Shown: positions 1 to 9,107 of the stretch, piece by piece
How the letters are laid out: each line of letters starts with the position of its first letter
How positions within the stretch are numbered: the stretch's first letter is position 1
Source of the DNA: Polymorphobacter megasporae
GTDB taxonomy: Bacteria > Pseudomonadota > Alphaproteobacteria > Sphingomonadales > Sphingomonadaceae
Length of the DNA: 64,000 nt
Reading direction: 5' to 3'
Assembly (NCBI RefSeq): GCF_018982885.2
Contig: NZ_CP081848.1
Span: 1,984,001 to 2,048,000, forward strand
Made by a program: the position numbers and the translations under genes
The notes under the pieces: model-generated
What the model saw: only the letters and a program-made list of their open reading frames with translations
The model's database searches: none
Told to the model about the DNA's origin: nothing

Positions 1-98
1 TGCGCGGCGGCTGGGTGTCGGTGACGCCGCTCCACCTCGACCTGACGCATTACCCGACGATGGCGGCGTTGCGCGAAGCGATGGCGGGGCTCGAATAA
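1..98 (+). CDS. surE: 5'/3'-nucleotidase SurE, C-terminal fragment
   Basis: The first 98 bases hold the end of an open frame (base 3 onward) that terminates TAA two bases before the next start codon. The translated tail contains VSVTPLHLDLTHYPT, which matches the conserved C-terminal strand of the SurE survival phosphatase, a metal-dependent nucleoside monophosphatase. The next gene is an NlpD-like lipoprotein, and surE-(pcm)-nlpD is a widespread proteobacterial order that supports the call. The catalytic N-terminal part lies outside the window, so activity cannot be judged. Confidence 0.8.
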   Translation, partial: RGGWVSVTPLHLDLTHYPTMAALREAMAGLE

Positions 99-100
99 TC

Positions 101-1120
101 ATGCGGCGCGCGGCGGTCCTGATTACCGCCGGGCTGCTCGCCGGATGCGGCGGGCGGGTCGCGGCCCCGCGCTATGTCCCTGCGCCTGCGCCGCGCCCGA
201 TCGCTGCCCCCGCCGCCGCCCCCGCGCCAAAGCCGCCATGGCAGGCGCACAGGGTCGTCACCGACGCGGTCGCGGTTCCCGGCGGGCGCATCCACACCGT
301 CAAGTACGGCGAGACCGGCATCGCCATCGCCCGGGCGTACGGCGTGACGTGGAGCCGGATCGTCGCGGCGAACCACTTGAAGCCGCCGTACACGATCGAG
401 ATCGGCGACAAATTGCTCCTGCCGAGCGCGAAGCAGGTCGCGGCGATGTCGGTCGAGGAGCGCGCCAAGGCGTTCAGGATCGACATCGACGACCTGATCA
501 CTGGGGCCGAACCGGCGGGCGGCGACCCGGTGACTGGCGCAGCAAAGCCGAGGCCGCGCCCCGCAACGCCGCGCCCCGCGACGCGTGCGCCCGTCGCAAT
601 CGCCGCCGCACCCGAGGCGCCGTACACCGCGCCGAGGGCCGCACCCAAACCCGCCGCGAGCAGGCCGTTCGTTCCGCGACCGACCCCTCCGACCGCAACC
701 GCCGCGCTCGCCCCGCTCCCTGCGCTGCCGACCGGAACGCCGGTGTTCGCGTGGCCGATCGAGGGGCGCGTGCTGTCGAGCTTCGGGCCGAAGCCGGGCG
801 GCCGCTACAACGATGGGATCAACCTCAAGGCGAGCCCCGGGACCGCCGTCCGCGCCGCTGCCGACGGGGTCGTCGCCTATGCGGGCGACGCGGTCGCGGG
901 GTTCGGCAACCTGATCCTGATCAAGCACGCCGACGGCTGGGTCTCGGCGTACGGGCATAACGAGACGCTGCTCGTCGCGCGCGGCGCGAAGGTGGCGAAG
1001 GGCGACGTCATCGCGCGATCGGGCGCGACGGGGGCGGTCGACGAGCCGCAACTCCATTTCGAACTGCGGCGGGGGCGGGCGGCGACCGATCCGGTCAAGC
1101 TGCTGCCGCCAAGGTCGTAA
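101..1120 (+). CDS. nlpD: NlpD-like LysM/LytM (M23-fold) lipoprotein
   Basis: This 339-aa protein starts with a lipoprotein signal peptide whose lipobox is LLAGC, so it should be anchored in a membrane facing the periplasm. A LysM peptidoglycan-binding domain follows (about residues 66-110), then a Pro/Ala-rich linker, then an M23-type LytM domain (about 215-335). The metal ligands of active M23 peptidases are degenerate: the HxxxD motif reads NDGINL and the HxH motif reads QLH. E. coli NlpD is degenerate in the same places and acts by activating cell-wall amidases during daughter-cell separation. An amidase-activator role is therefore more likely than endopeptidase activity. The start is 2 nt after the surE stop, implying one operon. 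Confidence 0.88.
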   Translation: MRRAAVLITAGLLAGCGGRVAAPRYVPAPAPRPIAAPAAAPAPKPPWQAHRVVTDAVAVPGGRIHTVKYGETGIAIARAYGVTWSRIVAANHLKPPYTIEIGDKLLLPSAKQVAAMSVEERAKAFRIDIDDLITGAEPAGGDPVTGAAKPRPRPATPRPATRAPVAIAAAPEAPYTAPRAAPKPAASRPFVPRPTPPTATAALAPLPALPTGTPVFAWPIEGRVLSSFGPKPGGRYNDGINLKASPGTAVRAAADGVVAYAGDAVAGFGNLILIKHADGWVSAYGHNETLLVARGAKVAKGDVIARSGATGAVDEPQLHFELRRGRAATDPVKLLPPRS

Positions 1121-1132
1121 CTTCTCCCGACC

Positions 1133-1223
1133 GTCACCCCGGCGAAGGCCGGGGCCCATAGTTGAGCAAGCGACGAACTGCGCGTTGCGGGGAGAGTTGG
1201 GCCCCGGCCTGCGCCGTGGTGAC
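1133..1223. repeat. Family A palindromic repeat (copy A1)
   Basis: This is an imperfect inverted repeat between nlpD and rimO. The left arm begins GTCACCCCGGCGAAGG and the right arm ends GCGCCGTGGTGAC, with inner arms GGGGCCCA and TGGGCCCC. It belongs to the same type as the copies near 29.2, 48.5, 49.6, 51.8, 55.4 and 56.8 kb. As RNA it would fold into a long hairpin. Confidence 0.75.
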
Positions 1224-1295
1224 GTATGTTGCAGGGTGACGGGTGCTGCGGGATGACGGCTCGAAGTTTTTCGATTTATCCCCTACAGGCCCCCG

Positions 1296-2624
1296 ATGAC
1301 CCTCATCCTCGAACCCGCGCCGAAAATCGGCATGGTCTCGCTCGGCTGCCCCAAGGCGCTGGTCGATTCCGAACGCATCCTGACCCAGCTGCGGTCGGAC
1401 GGCTATCGCATGTCGCCCGACTATGCCGGGGCCGACGTCGTGCTGGTCAACACCTGCGGCTTCCTCGACTCGGCCAAGGCCGAGAGCCTCGCTGCGATCG
1501 GCGAGGCGATCGCCGAGAACGGGCGCGTCATCGTCACCGGCTGTTTGGGCCACGAGGCCGACATGATCCGCGCGGCGCACCCCAAGGTTCTTGCGGTGAC
1601 CGGGCCGCAGCAATATGCCGACGTCGTCGCCGCGGTTCACGCCGCCGCGCCGGTGGCACCATCGGTGTACCTCGACCTCGTCCCCGACATCGGGCTCAAG
1701 CTGACCCCGCGCCATTACAGCTATCTCAAGATTTCGGAGGGCTGCAACCACCGCTGCAAGTTCTGCATCATCCCGTCGATCCGCGGCGATCTCGTCAGCC
1801 GCCCCGCGAATGCAGTGGTGCGCGAGGCGGAGAAGCTCGTCGCCGGGGGGACGAAGGAGCTGCTCGTCATCAGCCAGGACACGAGCGCCTACGGCGTCGA
1901 CATCGGCCACGCGGTGTCGGTGCTGGGCGGGCAGCCGATCCGCGCACATGTCGTCGATCTCGCCCGAGCACTCGGGGCGACCGGCGCGTGGGTGCGGCTG
2001 CATTACATCTACCCGTATCCGCACGTCGATAACCTGATACCGCTGATGGCCGAGGGGCTGGTGCTGCCGTACCTCGACATCCCGTTCCAGCATGCGTCGC
2101 CGAGCGTTCTCAAGGCGATGCGGCGTCCGGCGAACGAGGCGAAGGTGCTCGACCGCATCCGGCGGTGGCGGAGCGTCCAGCCCGACCTCGCGCTGCGCTC
2201 GACATTCATCGTCGGCTTCCCCGGCGAGACCGAGGCCGATTTCCAATACCTGCTCGACTGGTTGAGCGAGGCGCAGATCGACCGCGCCGGGTGCTTCAAA
2301 TACGAGGCGGTTGCGGGCGCGGCGGCGAACGAATTGCCCGGAGCCGTGCCGGAGGAGGTCAAGTCCGACCGCTGGCACCGCTTCATGGCGCACCAGTCGG
2401 CAATCAGCGAAGCCCGGCTGACGTTGAAGATCGGGCGCACGCTCGACGTCCTGATCGACGCGGTCGACGACGAGGGCGGCGCATCCGGCCGCTCGAAGTA
2501 CGACGCACCGGAGATCGACGGCGAGGTCCACCTCCGCGACGCAGGCGGCCTCGCGGCCGGCGATATCGTCACCGTCCGGGTCGAGGACGCCGACGAGGTC
2601 GACCTGTTCGGCGTGCCGGTCTGA
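1296..2624 (+). CDS. rimO: Ribosomal protein S12 methylthiotransferase RimO
   Basis: This is a 442-aa radical-SAM enzyme that adds a methylthio group to a conserved aspartate of ribosomal protein S12. The N-terminal UPF0004 domain has its three cluster cysteines in the contexts [21 protein letters not shown] and TGCLGHEAD. The radical-SAM Cx3Cx2C motif lies at about residue 150 (GCNHRCKFC), followed by [18 protein letters not shown]-like domain fills roughly the last 65 residues. The S12-specific flavour of the N-terminal motif favours RimO over MiaB. It appears to be a single gene; a hairpin lies just after the stop. Confidence 0.95.
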   Translation: MTLILEPAPKIGMVSLGCPKALVDSERILTQLRSDGYRMSPDYAGADVVLVNTCGFLDSAKAESLAAIGEAIAENGRVIVTGCLGHEADMIRAAHPKVLAVTGPQQYADVVAAVHAAAPVAPSVYLDLVPDIGLKLTPRHYSYLKISEGCNHRCKFCIIPSIRGDLVSRPANAVVREAEKLVAGGTKELLVISQDTSAYGVDIGHAVSVLGGQPIRAHVVDLARALGATGAWVRLHYIYPYPHVDNLIPLMAEGLVLPYLDIPFQHASPSVLKAMRRPANEAKVLDRIRRWRSVQPDLALRSTFIVGFPGETEADFQYLLDWLSEAQIDRAGCFKYEAVAGAAANELPGAVPEEVKSDRWHRFMAHQSAISEARLTLKIGRTLDVLIDAVDDEGGASGRSKYDAPEIDGEVHLRDAGGLAAGDIVTVRVEDADEVDLFGVPV

Positions 2625-2655
2625 CGGCGACGGCCGGTGTTGCCACCGGTCGCCG
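2625..2655. terminator. Hairpin between convergent rimO and PEP-CTERM gene
   Basis: The sequence CGGCGAC-GGC-CCGGTG, TTGC, CACCGGTCGCCG forms a GC-rich stem with a small bulge and a 4-nt loop immediately after the rimO stop. No clear T-run follows, so efficiency is uncertain. Its position between two convergent genes fits a bidirectional terminator. Confidence 0.5.
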
Positions 2656-2668
2656 CCGCTTCCCCCGC

Positions 2669-3373
2669 TCAGGCTGCGACGCTGACCGTGCCGGCACGGC
2701 GTCGCATGACGCCACCGATCAGGCCGAACCCGGCCAGCATCATTGCCCAGCTCGCCGGCTCGGGAACCGTTCCGCCGATCGCCGCGACCCCGGTCGCACG
2801 AACATTGTCGAGCCCGTAGAACTCGTCGCCGGTGCCCTGGTTGGTGTTGCTGGTGAAGCTGATCTGCGTCGTCGCGCCATGGACGGCGAAGGTCTGCGAA
2901 AAGCCGTAGGTCGCGTCGCCGGAATTGCCGTAGCCGAGCGTGTTGATCGCGCTTGCCCCGCTCTGGTCGGGCCTGCCGACGACCGGATAGTTCTGCGTGT
3001 CGCCCGCGAAGTTGGCGAAGCTGTTGTTGAGCAGGCCAGGGCCACCGACGACACCGACGACGAACGAGTCGGGGTTGGCCACGCTGTTGCCGCCGAAGGG
3101 CCCGTCACCATCGACCGTCATGATCGCGTACAGGTCGTACGACAACGTCACCGACGTCAGGCCTGCAGTATTGAGGGTGAGTGTCGCGGTGCCGCCGTTG
3201 GCGAGCGGACCAAGGAAATGCTGGCCCGACGGCGCGGGGACGATGCTGCCGGCTCCGGTGAAGCCTGTGGTGCTGCCGTGCTCGAAATCGTTCGAATAGA
3301 CCGACACTGCTCCGGCGGGGAGCGCCGATCCGATCAGCGCCATCGCGCCGCCAAGCAACCAAAGCTGTTTCAT
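2669..3373 (-). CDS. PEPxxWA-CTERM sorting-domain exported protein
   Basis: This 234-aa protein has a clear signal peptide (about the first 22 residues, ending ALPAGA). Its C-terminus carries the tripartite sorting signal of exosortase substrates: VPEPASWAMM, a hydrophobic helix LAGFGLIGG, and an RRR stop. This PEPxxWA variant is common in sphingomonads. The body is rich in Gly, Ser, Thr and Asn and predicts a beta-rich extracellular domain, but no enzymatic motif is visible. By family knowledge it should be cleaved and anchored or released at the cell surface by an exosortase. The exosortase is not in this window, and the exact function is unknown. Confidence 0.88.
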   Translation of the reverse strand: MKQLWLLGGAMALIGSALPAGAVSVYSNDFEHGSTTGFTGAGSIVPAPSGQHFLGPLANGGTATLTLNTAGLTSVTLSYDLYAIMTVDGDGPFGGNSVANPDSFVVGVVGGPGLLNNSFANFAGDTQNYPVVGRPDQSGASAINTLGYGNSGDATYGFSQTFAVHGATTQISFTSNTNQGTGDEFYGLDNVRATGVAAIGGTVPEPASWAMMLAGFGLIGGVMRRRAGTVSVAA

Positions 3374-3505
3374 TGACTATCTCCTGTTAGCGATCTGCCG
3401 CCGTGCCGCCTCGGCACACAGGGTTAATGTCGCATTGACGAAGATTCTTATTCCGGCATGAACCGGCACGAGCCCGCATCTTGCTGCAGCGCCGCGTAAT
3501 CAGGG

Positions 3506-4876
3506 TCAGACGGTGCCGTCTGCCCCAGTGGCGAGCGATGCGCGCCGCCGCATCGCGTCGAACATCGGGTCGCCCGCGAGACTGCGGAGCATGACCTCGC
3601 CCGGCAGTCCCGCGATGCCCGTCTCATGCGCAGCGGCCGCCGCACGCAATTCGGCGAGCGCGAAATCGCGGCGGCCCTGGAGCGCGGCGATCCGGGCGCG
3701 ATCGAAATGCTGGCCGGTCGCCGCCATCCGTGACGCGATTTCCTCGAGCAGCCCGGCTTCGCCACCGCGTTGAAACGCGACGCGATCGCTCGCGAGCCCG
3801 GCGGCTTCGCGAGCGTCGCCTTTCAAGCGGCACGCAATTGCTGCCTCGGCGAGATACGTCGTGCCGTCGCCGCGCGCGAGGGCAAGGTCGGCAAGGTAGC
3901 GGTGGCTCGACATGTGCGACGGCGACCCCGCCGCGACCGCGTGCAGCGCCGCGAGGCCTTCGTCGCGACGCCCTGCGAGGTAGGCGATCAGGCCATAGTC
4001 GGCGGCGATCGGGGTCGACTGAGGCTCGAGCCGCCGTGCCTCGCCGATCGCGTCCAATGCCGCCGCCGCCTCCCCGTTGGCGCTGAGCGCGGTCGCGTAC
4101 CAGTGCCACGTCTGGGCGTCGCGGGGAGCGATCGCGCGGGCGCGGGCGAATTCGGCGCGCGCGGTGGCGAGGTCGAGGTTGCCCCAGAAGGCGACGAAGG
4201 CGAGGACGCGATGCGCCGCGAGCAGCCCGGGATCGAGCGCGACCGCCGCCTGGGCGGCAGCGGCGGCGGCACGGTACGCGGTATCGCTCGGGAACGCGGT
4301 GTACTCGCGGAGCATGAGGTAGGTCTCGCCGAGCGCCGCGTACGCCGGGGCCGCACCGGGATCGCGGGCGATGACCGCGCCGAACTCGCCGACGGCGCGG
4401 TTGAGGCTGGCCGGCGAGCGCAGGTCGAGGTCGTACGTTGCGGCGAGATAGTCGCGTTCGACTGCGGGATCGGCGAAGGCGGGGCGGGATGGAGAAGCGA
4501 CCGGGGCACGCATCGAGATGATGATGGCCGCGACCACAGCGCCGGCAACGGCCACGGCACCGGCACCGGCATAAGCCAGTCGCCGCCGTCGAAACCCCTC
4601 GGCGATGCCGACTGGAGCAGGGGGTGCGGCGATGTCGGTCGCGACCGGCGTGATGTCGGCAGGGGTCGCCAATGCCCCGCCCGGCCTCTCGCTCTGGAGC
4701 CACGCGGCGAGTTCGTTGGGCAGGGCATAGATCGACGAGCGCCCCGCGCCGGGCATCCGCCGCACCGGCAACCCGCGCTGCGCCGCCCAGCGCATCACCG
4801 TGCTCTGGTCGCGGCCGAAATAATCGGCGATCGACTTCCAGCCCTTGAGCGCGGTGTTTGGCGGCGAATCAGCCAT
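3506..4876 (-). CDS. HTH-transmembrane-TPR protein of unknown function
   Basis: The likely 456-aa product begins MADSPPNTALKG. An open frame extends upstream to 5053, but that part has no protein-like character. Residues about 5-60 look like an excisionase/MerR-type helix-turn-helix (IADYFGRDQSTVMRWAAQRG, then RSSIYALPNELAAWL). One membrane segment follows near residues 105-125, then about 300 residues of Ala-rich helical repeats resembling TPRs (for example AAPAYAALGETYLMLREYT). The architecture suggests a cytoplasmic DNA-binding domain tethered to a periplasmic TPR sensor or scaffold, as in membrane-bound one-component regulators. No ligand or target can be read from the sequence. The start is uncertain because no strong ribosome site is visible. 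Confidence 0.7.
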   Translation of the reverse strand: MADSPPNTALKGWKSIADYFGRDQSTVMRWAAQRGLPVRRMPGAGRSSIYALPNELAAWLQSERPGGALATPADITPVATDIAAPPAPVGIAEGFRRRRLAYAGAGAVAVAGAVVAAIIISMRAPVASPSRPAFADPAVERDYLAATYDLDLRSPASLNRAVGEFGAVIARDPGAAPAYAALGETYLMLREYTAFPSDTAYRAAAAAAQAAVALDPGLLAAHRVLAFVAFWGNLDLATARAEFARARAIAPRDAQTWHWYATALSANGEAAAALDAIGEARRLEPQSTPIAADYGLIAYLAGRRDEGLAALHAVAAGSPSHMSSHRYLADLALARGDGTTYLAEAAIACRLKGDAREAAGLASDRVAFQRGGEAGLLEEIASRMAATGQHFDRARIAALQGRRDFALAELRAAAAAHETGIAGLPGEVMLRSLAGDPMFDAMRRRASLATGADGTV

Positions 4877-5137
4877 TCTGCTTAGCGGCCCCCACGCCTG
4901 CACTGCGACGATCATTGTTACGGCGTAGCAGAGGGTTGCGCTACCCCAAGCGACGAACGAGCCGACCGCAGGCGCGCTGCATATTTCGCTGTCGCAAAAC
5001 ATGCGGCGCGGGTTAGCGTGTCGAATGAAGCCAATCAGCACCGCCAGCAGCACGCCGCGTACCCACCATTCGGCGGCAACTCACCGACCGTTGAGACATG
5101 CTGCGAGATTTACCGGTCGCCTTGCGATGGTGACCGC

Positions 5138-6538
5138 ATGACCGACTTCGCGTCGCTCCTCGTCGCCGACACGGGCCAGCCCGCGCGGACGATCGCCCTC
5201 GTCGACTCGGCAGGCCTCGCAGACTGGCTGGCGGCGGCGAGCGACCGGGCGCGGGTGGCGGTCGATGCAGCGGGTTTCGTGGGCGGCGCGGGGGAGGTTG
5301 TGATCGTCGGCGGGGATGCTGCCGGTGACTGGTCGGTGCTGGCCGGCGTGGTCGACCGCCTCGATCCGTGGGCGCTGGCAGCGGCGGCGGAGAAATTGCC
5401 GGCGGGAACCTACCGGCTGGCTGACGCGGCACCGGGGCCGGCGGCGTTCGGCTGGCTGATGGCGCAGCATCGCTTCGACCGTTACCGCGCGCCAAAGGCG
5501 GTAGCCCCTCGCATCCTGCTGACACCCGACACCGCGAGCATCGACGCGACGGTCCAGCTTGCCGAGGCGACCGCGCTCGTCCGCGATCTGGTCGACACCC
5601 CGGCGGGCGACATGGACCCCGCCGCACTCGCCGACGCGATCCGCGCCGAGGGCGAGCGCTTCGGCGCGGTCGTCGACGTGATCACCGGCGACGACCTGCG
5701 CACCGGTTTCCCCGCGATCGACGCCGTCGGCCGCGCCGCCGCGGTCGGCCCGCGCTTGATCGACCTGACGTGGGGCGACCCGGCGCATCCCAAGCTGACC
5801 CTCGTCGGCAAGGGGGTGACGTTTGATTCAGGCGGGCTCGACATCAAGCCGGCGAGCGGCATGCGGTTGATGAAGAAGGACATGGGCGGCGCGGCGCATG
5901 CGCTGGCGCTGGCCCGGCTGGTGATGGGCGCAAGGCTGCCGGTTCGGTTGCGACTGATTGTCCCGGCGGTCGAGAACGCGATCGCGGGGAATGCCTTTCG
6001 CCCCGGCGACGTGCTGCGGACGCGCGCCGGAATTACCGTCGAGGTCGGCAACACCGATGCTGAGGGGCGGCTGATCCTCGCCGACGCGCTCGCGCTGGCG
6101 CAGGAAGATGCGCCCGACCTGCTGCTCGACATGGCGACGCTGACCGGCGCGGCGCGGGTCGCGCTCGGCCCCGACCTGCCTGCATTGTTCAGCCATAGTG
6201 ATGGTATCGCTGCCGAACTCCTTGCTGGCGGCGTTACCGCACGCGATCAATTATGGCGGATGCCGCTGTGGGCGCCGTATGCCGAGATGATCAAATCAGG
6301 CATTGCCGACATCGACAACTCGGGGGAGGGAGGCTTCGCCGGATGCATCACTGCGGCGCTTTTCCTCGACCGATTCGTCGCGCCCGGAGTGCCATGGGCG
6401 CACGTCGACCTGTTCGCATGGAACCCGGCGGCCAAGCCCGGGCGGCCAAAGGGCGGAGCGGCAACGGGCTTGCGCGCCTTGTGGTCGATGCTCCAAAATC
6501 GTTTCGCCATTGACGAGTTTGGTACACCTTCGTACTGA
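5138..6538 (+). CDS. Leucyl aminopeptidase family (M17) metallopeptidase
   Basis: The protein is about 466 aa from the ATG at 5138; an upstream in-frame ATG at 5018 would add an unlikely Cys/His-rich extension. The C-terminal M17 catalytic domain has the two signature blocks: GKGVTFDSGGLDIKPASGM with its metal-binding lysine/aspartate, and the family signature NTDAEGRL. These enzymes use two metal ions to remove N-terminal residues from peptides in the cytoplasm. The N-terminal domain is divergent, as in the short M17 branch common in alphaproteobacteria, so a specific pepA symbol is not assigned. It is followed by a MarR regulator and a C40 peptidase. Confidence 0.9.
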   Translation: MTDFASLLVADTGQPARTIALVDSAGLADWLAAASDRARVAVDAAGFVGGAGEVVIVGGDAAGDWSVLAGVVDRLDPWALAAAAEKLPAGTYRLADAAPGPAAFGWLMAQHRFDRYRAPKAVAPRILLTPDTASIDATVQLAEATALVRDLVDTPAGDMDPAALADAIRAEGERFGAVVDVITGDDLRTGFPAIDAVGRAAAVGPRLIDLTWGDPAHPKLTLVGKGVTFDSGGLDIKPASGMRLMKKDMGGAAHALALARLVMGARLPVRLRLIVPAVENAIAGNAFRPGDVLRTRAGITVEVGNTDAEGRLILADALALAQEDAPDLLLDMATLTGAARVALGPDLPALFSHSDGIAAELLAGGVTARDQLWRMPLWAPYAEMIKSGIADIDNSGEGGFAGCITAALFLDRFVAPGVPWAHVDLFAWNPAAKPGRPKGGAATGLRALWSMLQNRFAIDEFGTPSY

Positions 6539-6642
6539 ACTGGTAAGAAATCATATCAGCGAGGAAACAAGTACCGACCTCAAACAGTTAATGACTTTAA
6601 CGCCCGCGTCGGTGACGGCGCGCCCAGTGCGAGGATTGCCAA

Positions 6643-7026
6643 ATGAGTGCTGCCGCCGACCATGATATGACTGGCGAACCACTCGCCGCCTGGATGGGAA
6701 CGCTGATCGACTATGTTCAGTCGGCGCGACCTGACCTCACCAACCGCCAGATGGCGCTGCTTATGGTGGTCTATCTGCTCCCCGGGCCCCACACAGTTCG
6801 CGGACTTGCCGCCCGTCTTCACGTCTCGAAGCCGGTCGTGACGCGCGCGCTCAATACCCTGGGCGCGCTCGGCTACCTCCGCCGCCAGAAAGACGACAGC
6901 GACCTGCGCAACATTTTCGTCGAGCAGACGCCGACGGGCCTTGCCTTCCTCGAGGAGTTCGCCGAACTCATCGAGCGGACGGAGGGGCATGATCACAAGC
7001 GCACCGGACGGCGGACGTCGCATTAG
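6643..7026 (+). CDS. MarR-family transcriptional regulator
   Basis: This 127-aa protein has a winged-helix core: LTNRQMALLMVVYLL, then TVRGLAARLHVSKPVVTRAL as recognition helices, then a wing containing DDSDLRN. This is typical of MarR dimers that repress neighbouring genes and release DNA on ligand binding. The preceding 100 bases are noticeably more AT-rich than the surroundings and probably hold its promoter. The C-terminus is short and highly charged and overlaps the start of the next gene. The natural target may be the adjacent NlpC/P60 gene, but no operator palindrome was identified. Confidence 0.85.
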   Translation: MSAAADHDMTGEPLAAWMGTLIDYVQSARPDLTNRQMALLMVVYLLPGPHTVRGLAARLHVSKPVVTRALNTLGALGYLRRQKDDSDLRNIFVEQTPTGLAFLEEFAELIERTEGHDHKRTGRRTSH

Positions 7027-7888
7027 ACAGGCGCACCTCGCGGGCCCGTCGCGACGGCTCGACCCGCGAACCCATGCTGTCCGTCCCGATCTCGCCGACA
7101 TCGGATTGGCGGGGATCGTCGTCGCGCCGCGCTTTGCCGATGGCGTCGTCATGCATGCCGTGGTAGCCGCGGCGATGCTACGGGCCGCGCCCGAAGATAA
7201 CGCGACCGCTGTCAGCGCCGTGTTGTTCGGCGAGAAGTTCACCGTATTTGACGTCGCGCATGGTTGGGCCTGGGGTCAATGCGACCACGATTCGTACGTC
7301 GGATGGGTGCGCGCAAGTGCGATCAAGCCGGGTATGGTGTCGCCGACGCACCGGGTCATCGCTCCGACTGCCGCGATTTTCGCCCGGCCCGACATCAAGA
7401 CGCGGGTTGTGGGGTCTTTACCGCTCAACGCCCGGCTCGCGGCCAGCGCAGCCGGGGCGGACTTCGTCGCAGCGGGCGGAGGGTTCGTTCACCGCCGTCA
7501 CGTCAGCGAACTGGGTAACCCGATAGCCGAGAGCCTCGATCCCGTGACGATCGCGCTCGGCTTCATCGGTACGCCATACGTCTGGGGCGGCCGGACACAC
7601 GAAGGGATCGACTGTTCCGGCCTGACTCAAGCTGTTCTGATCGCACATGGAATCGCCTGCCCGCGCGATTCGGACCAGCAGCGCGACGCCTTCGCCCCAG
7701 TCGACCCCGCCAATCGGCGACGCGGTGATCTCGTGGTCTTTCCAGGCCATGTCGGAATTCTCGCCGACCCGCTCACGCTGGTTCACGCCAACGCCTATTG
7801 GATGGCGGCCGTCGTCGAACCGCTCGCCGATGTCGCCGCCCGGATCGAGCCGGTCGGATACCGGCGGCCAATGGTTGACGGCCGGTAA
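6989..7888 (+). CDS. SH3-NlpC/P60 (C40) cell-wall hydrolase
   Basis: The call is about 300 aa, from an ATG overlapping the end of the MarR gene. An upstream in-frame ATG at 6941 is less likely. An SH3-like segment lies at about residues 60-110 (AVLFGEKFTVFDVAHGWAWG, YVGWVRASAI). The C-terminal NlpC/P60 domain carries the catalytic cysteine in IDCSGLTQ and the histidine in FPGHVGI. Such enzymes cleave the gamma-D-Glu-diaminopimelate bond in peptidoglycan stem peptides. No signal peptide is evident, so it may act on recycled cytoplasmic muropeptides; the association with an M17 aminopeptidase would fit peptide recycling. Confidence 0.85.
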   Translation: MITSAPDGGRRIRQAHLAGPSRRLDPRTHAVRPDLADIGLAGIVVAPRFADGVVMHAVVAAAMLRAAPEDNATAVSAVLFGEKFTVFDVAHGWAWGQCDHDSYVGWVRASAIKPGMVSPTHRVIAPTAAIFARPDIKTRVVGSLPLNARLAASAAGADFVAAGGGFVHRRHVSELGNPIAESLDPVTIALGFIGTPYVWGGRTHEGIDCSGLTQAVLIAHGIACPRDSDQQRDAFAPVDPANRRRGDLVVFPGHVGILADPLTLVHANAYWMAAVVEPLADVAARIEPVGYRRPMVDGR

Positions 7889-7983
7889 TCTCAACCACTT
7901 GTTCCGCCGCATGATCCTCGCTACAGGCCGCGTCGGGGCGGTTTCGAATAGCGTTATGCGTTCCAGGCGGGAGTCGAGGGTCG

Positions 7984-8433
7984 ATGTCAGGGTCACCGAC
8001 AATTCAGATCGATGCCACGTTGTCGCCGCCGGACACGCGCTACGTGCCGTCGCCCGATGAAGCCTTCATGAATCCGCGCCAGCTGGCGTATTTCCAGCGT
8101 AAGTTGCTGGATTGGCGGGAGGCGATCCTTGCCGAGGCGCGCGAGACGCTCGCCACCCTGCAGGTCGAGTCTCTCCGCGAACCCGATGTCACCGACCGCG
8201 CCGCGACCGAGACCGACTGGTCGATCGAGCTTCGCACCCGCGACCGCCAGCGCAAGTTGATCTCCAAGATCGAGGCGGCGCTGCGCCGGATCGATACCGG
8301 CGACTACGGATGGTGCGAGGTCAGCGGGGAGCCGATCTCGCTCCAGCGGCTCGAGGCGCGCCCGATCGCGACGATGACGCTCGAAGCGCAGGAGCGTCAC
8401 GAGCGCGCCGAGCGCGTCACCCGGGACGAGTAG
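7984..8433 (+). CDS. dksA: RNA polymerase-binding factor DksA
   Basis: This 149-aa member of the DksA/TraR family has a coiled-coil N-terminal half (FQRKLLDWREAILAEARET) and a C-terminal globular part with GDYGWCEVSGEPISLQRL. The family binds the RNA polymerase secondary channel and works with ppGpp in stringent control. Only one cysteine remains of the four-cysteine zinc site, a degenerate pattern common in alphaproteobacterial DksA. A GAGGG ribosome site precedes the ATG. The stop abuts the convergent DUF465 gene. Confidence 0.9.
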   Translation: MSGSPTIQIDATLSPPDTRYVPSPDEAFMNPRQLAYFQRKLLDWREAILAEARETLATLQVESLREPDVTDRAATETDWSIELRTRDRQRKLISKIEAALRRIDTGDYGWCEVSGEPISLQRLEARPIATMTLEAQERHERAERVTRDE

Positions 8434-8592
8434 CTACGCCGGCTGGACGAGCTGCTCCTTCAATCGCAGCTTTTCCTTCTTCAGCTTGGCCATCCGCAAG
8501 GTATCGGGGAGGGGGGCGAGCGCCTCCCGGGCAAGCTGGGCTTCGAGCGAAGCATGTTTGGTCGACAGCGATGCGCGGTGGACATTGGTCAT
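8434..8592 (-). CDS. DUF465 (YdcH-like) small protein
   Basis: This 52-aa protein begins MTNVHRASLSTKH and ends with a Lys/Leu-rich helix (MAKLKKEKLRLKEQL), the hallmark of the YdcH/DUF465 family. The family consists of short helical proteins of unknown function. An AAGGGAA ribosome site lies 6 nt before the ATG at 8592. It is convergent with dksA with no gap and divergent from a second family member at 8791. Confidence 0.85.
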   Translation of the reverse strand: MTNVHRASLSTKHASLEAQLAREALAPLPDTLRMAKLKKEKLRLKEQLVQPA

Positions 8593-8790
8593 GTCGTTCC
8601 CTTCGACTGGCTGGTGGGCAATGAAACAATCACGGGGCCGGGAAAAAGTCGCATCATTTTTCCTGTGGTGCGCCGGACTGCGTATTCTGGGCGGCGGACG
8701 GCGCGTACCTACCAGCGGTAGATTGCGGATAGCGCGGCGGACCAAGCTGCTATGCTGACCGGCGACGACTCGGGTGCGGGAGGACGGCGG

Positions 8791-8988
8791 ATGGATGAGA
8801 CGGAACTGCAGGCGCGGCTCCATATCCTGACGCAGGAGCACCGCGACCTCGACGCCGCGATCGATGCGCTGCGTGGGTTGCCAGGACACGACCAGATTCA
8901 GCTGGCGCGGCTCAAGAAGCGGAAACTGCGGCTGCGCGACGAGATCGCGGTGGTCCACGACTGGCTCGTCCCCGACATCATCGCCTGA
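8791..8988 (+). CDS. DUF465 (YdcH-like) small protein, second copy
   Basis: The call is 65 aa starting MDETELQARLHIL; an upstream ATG at 8752 would add 13 residues. The GGGAGGACGG sequence directly before 8791 favours the shorter form. The C-terminal half contains RLKKRKLRLRDEI, the same basic helix as the neighbouring minus-strand copy, so both belong to DUF465. The first half is acidic and helical (HILTQEHRDLDAAIDAL), typical of the family. Function is unknown. Confidence 0.85.
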   Translation: MDETELQARLHILTQEHRDLDAAIDALRGLPGHDQIQLARLKKRKLRLRDEIAVVHDWLVPDIIA

Positions 8989-9107
8989 CGCCGCTTGGTC
9001 GGGACAGCACGGTTCTCGCCATCGGCTTGCACCGCGGGCGGTCGCCAGGCCATTGTCCTTGACGGTCGGGGCCATCGCTCCCGCCTGCTGCCGGGGGGAA
9101 GCGCGAC

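Noticed and set aside
50-1159. Long minus-strand open frame opposite nlpD
   Set aside because: It is Arg-rich low-complexity sequence, antisense to a gene with clear domains; a typical high-GC shadow frame.
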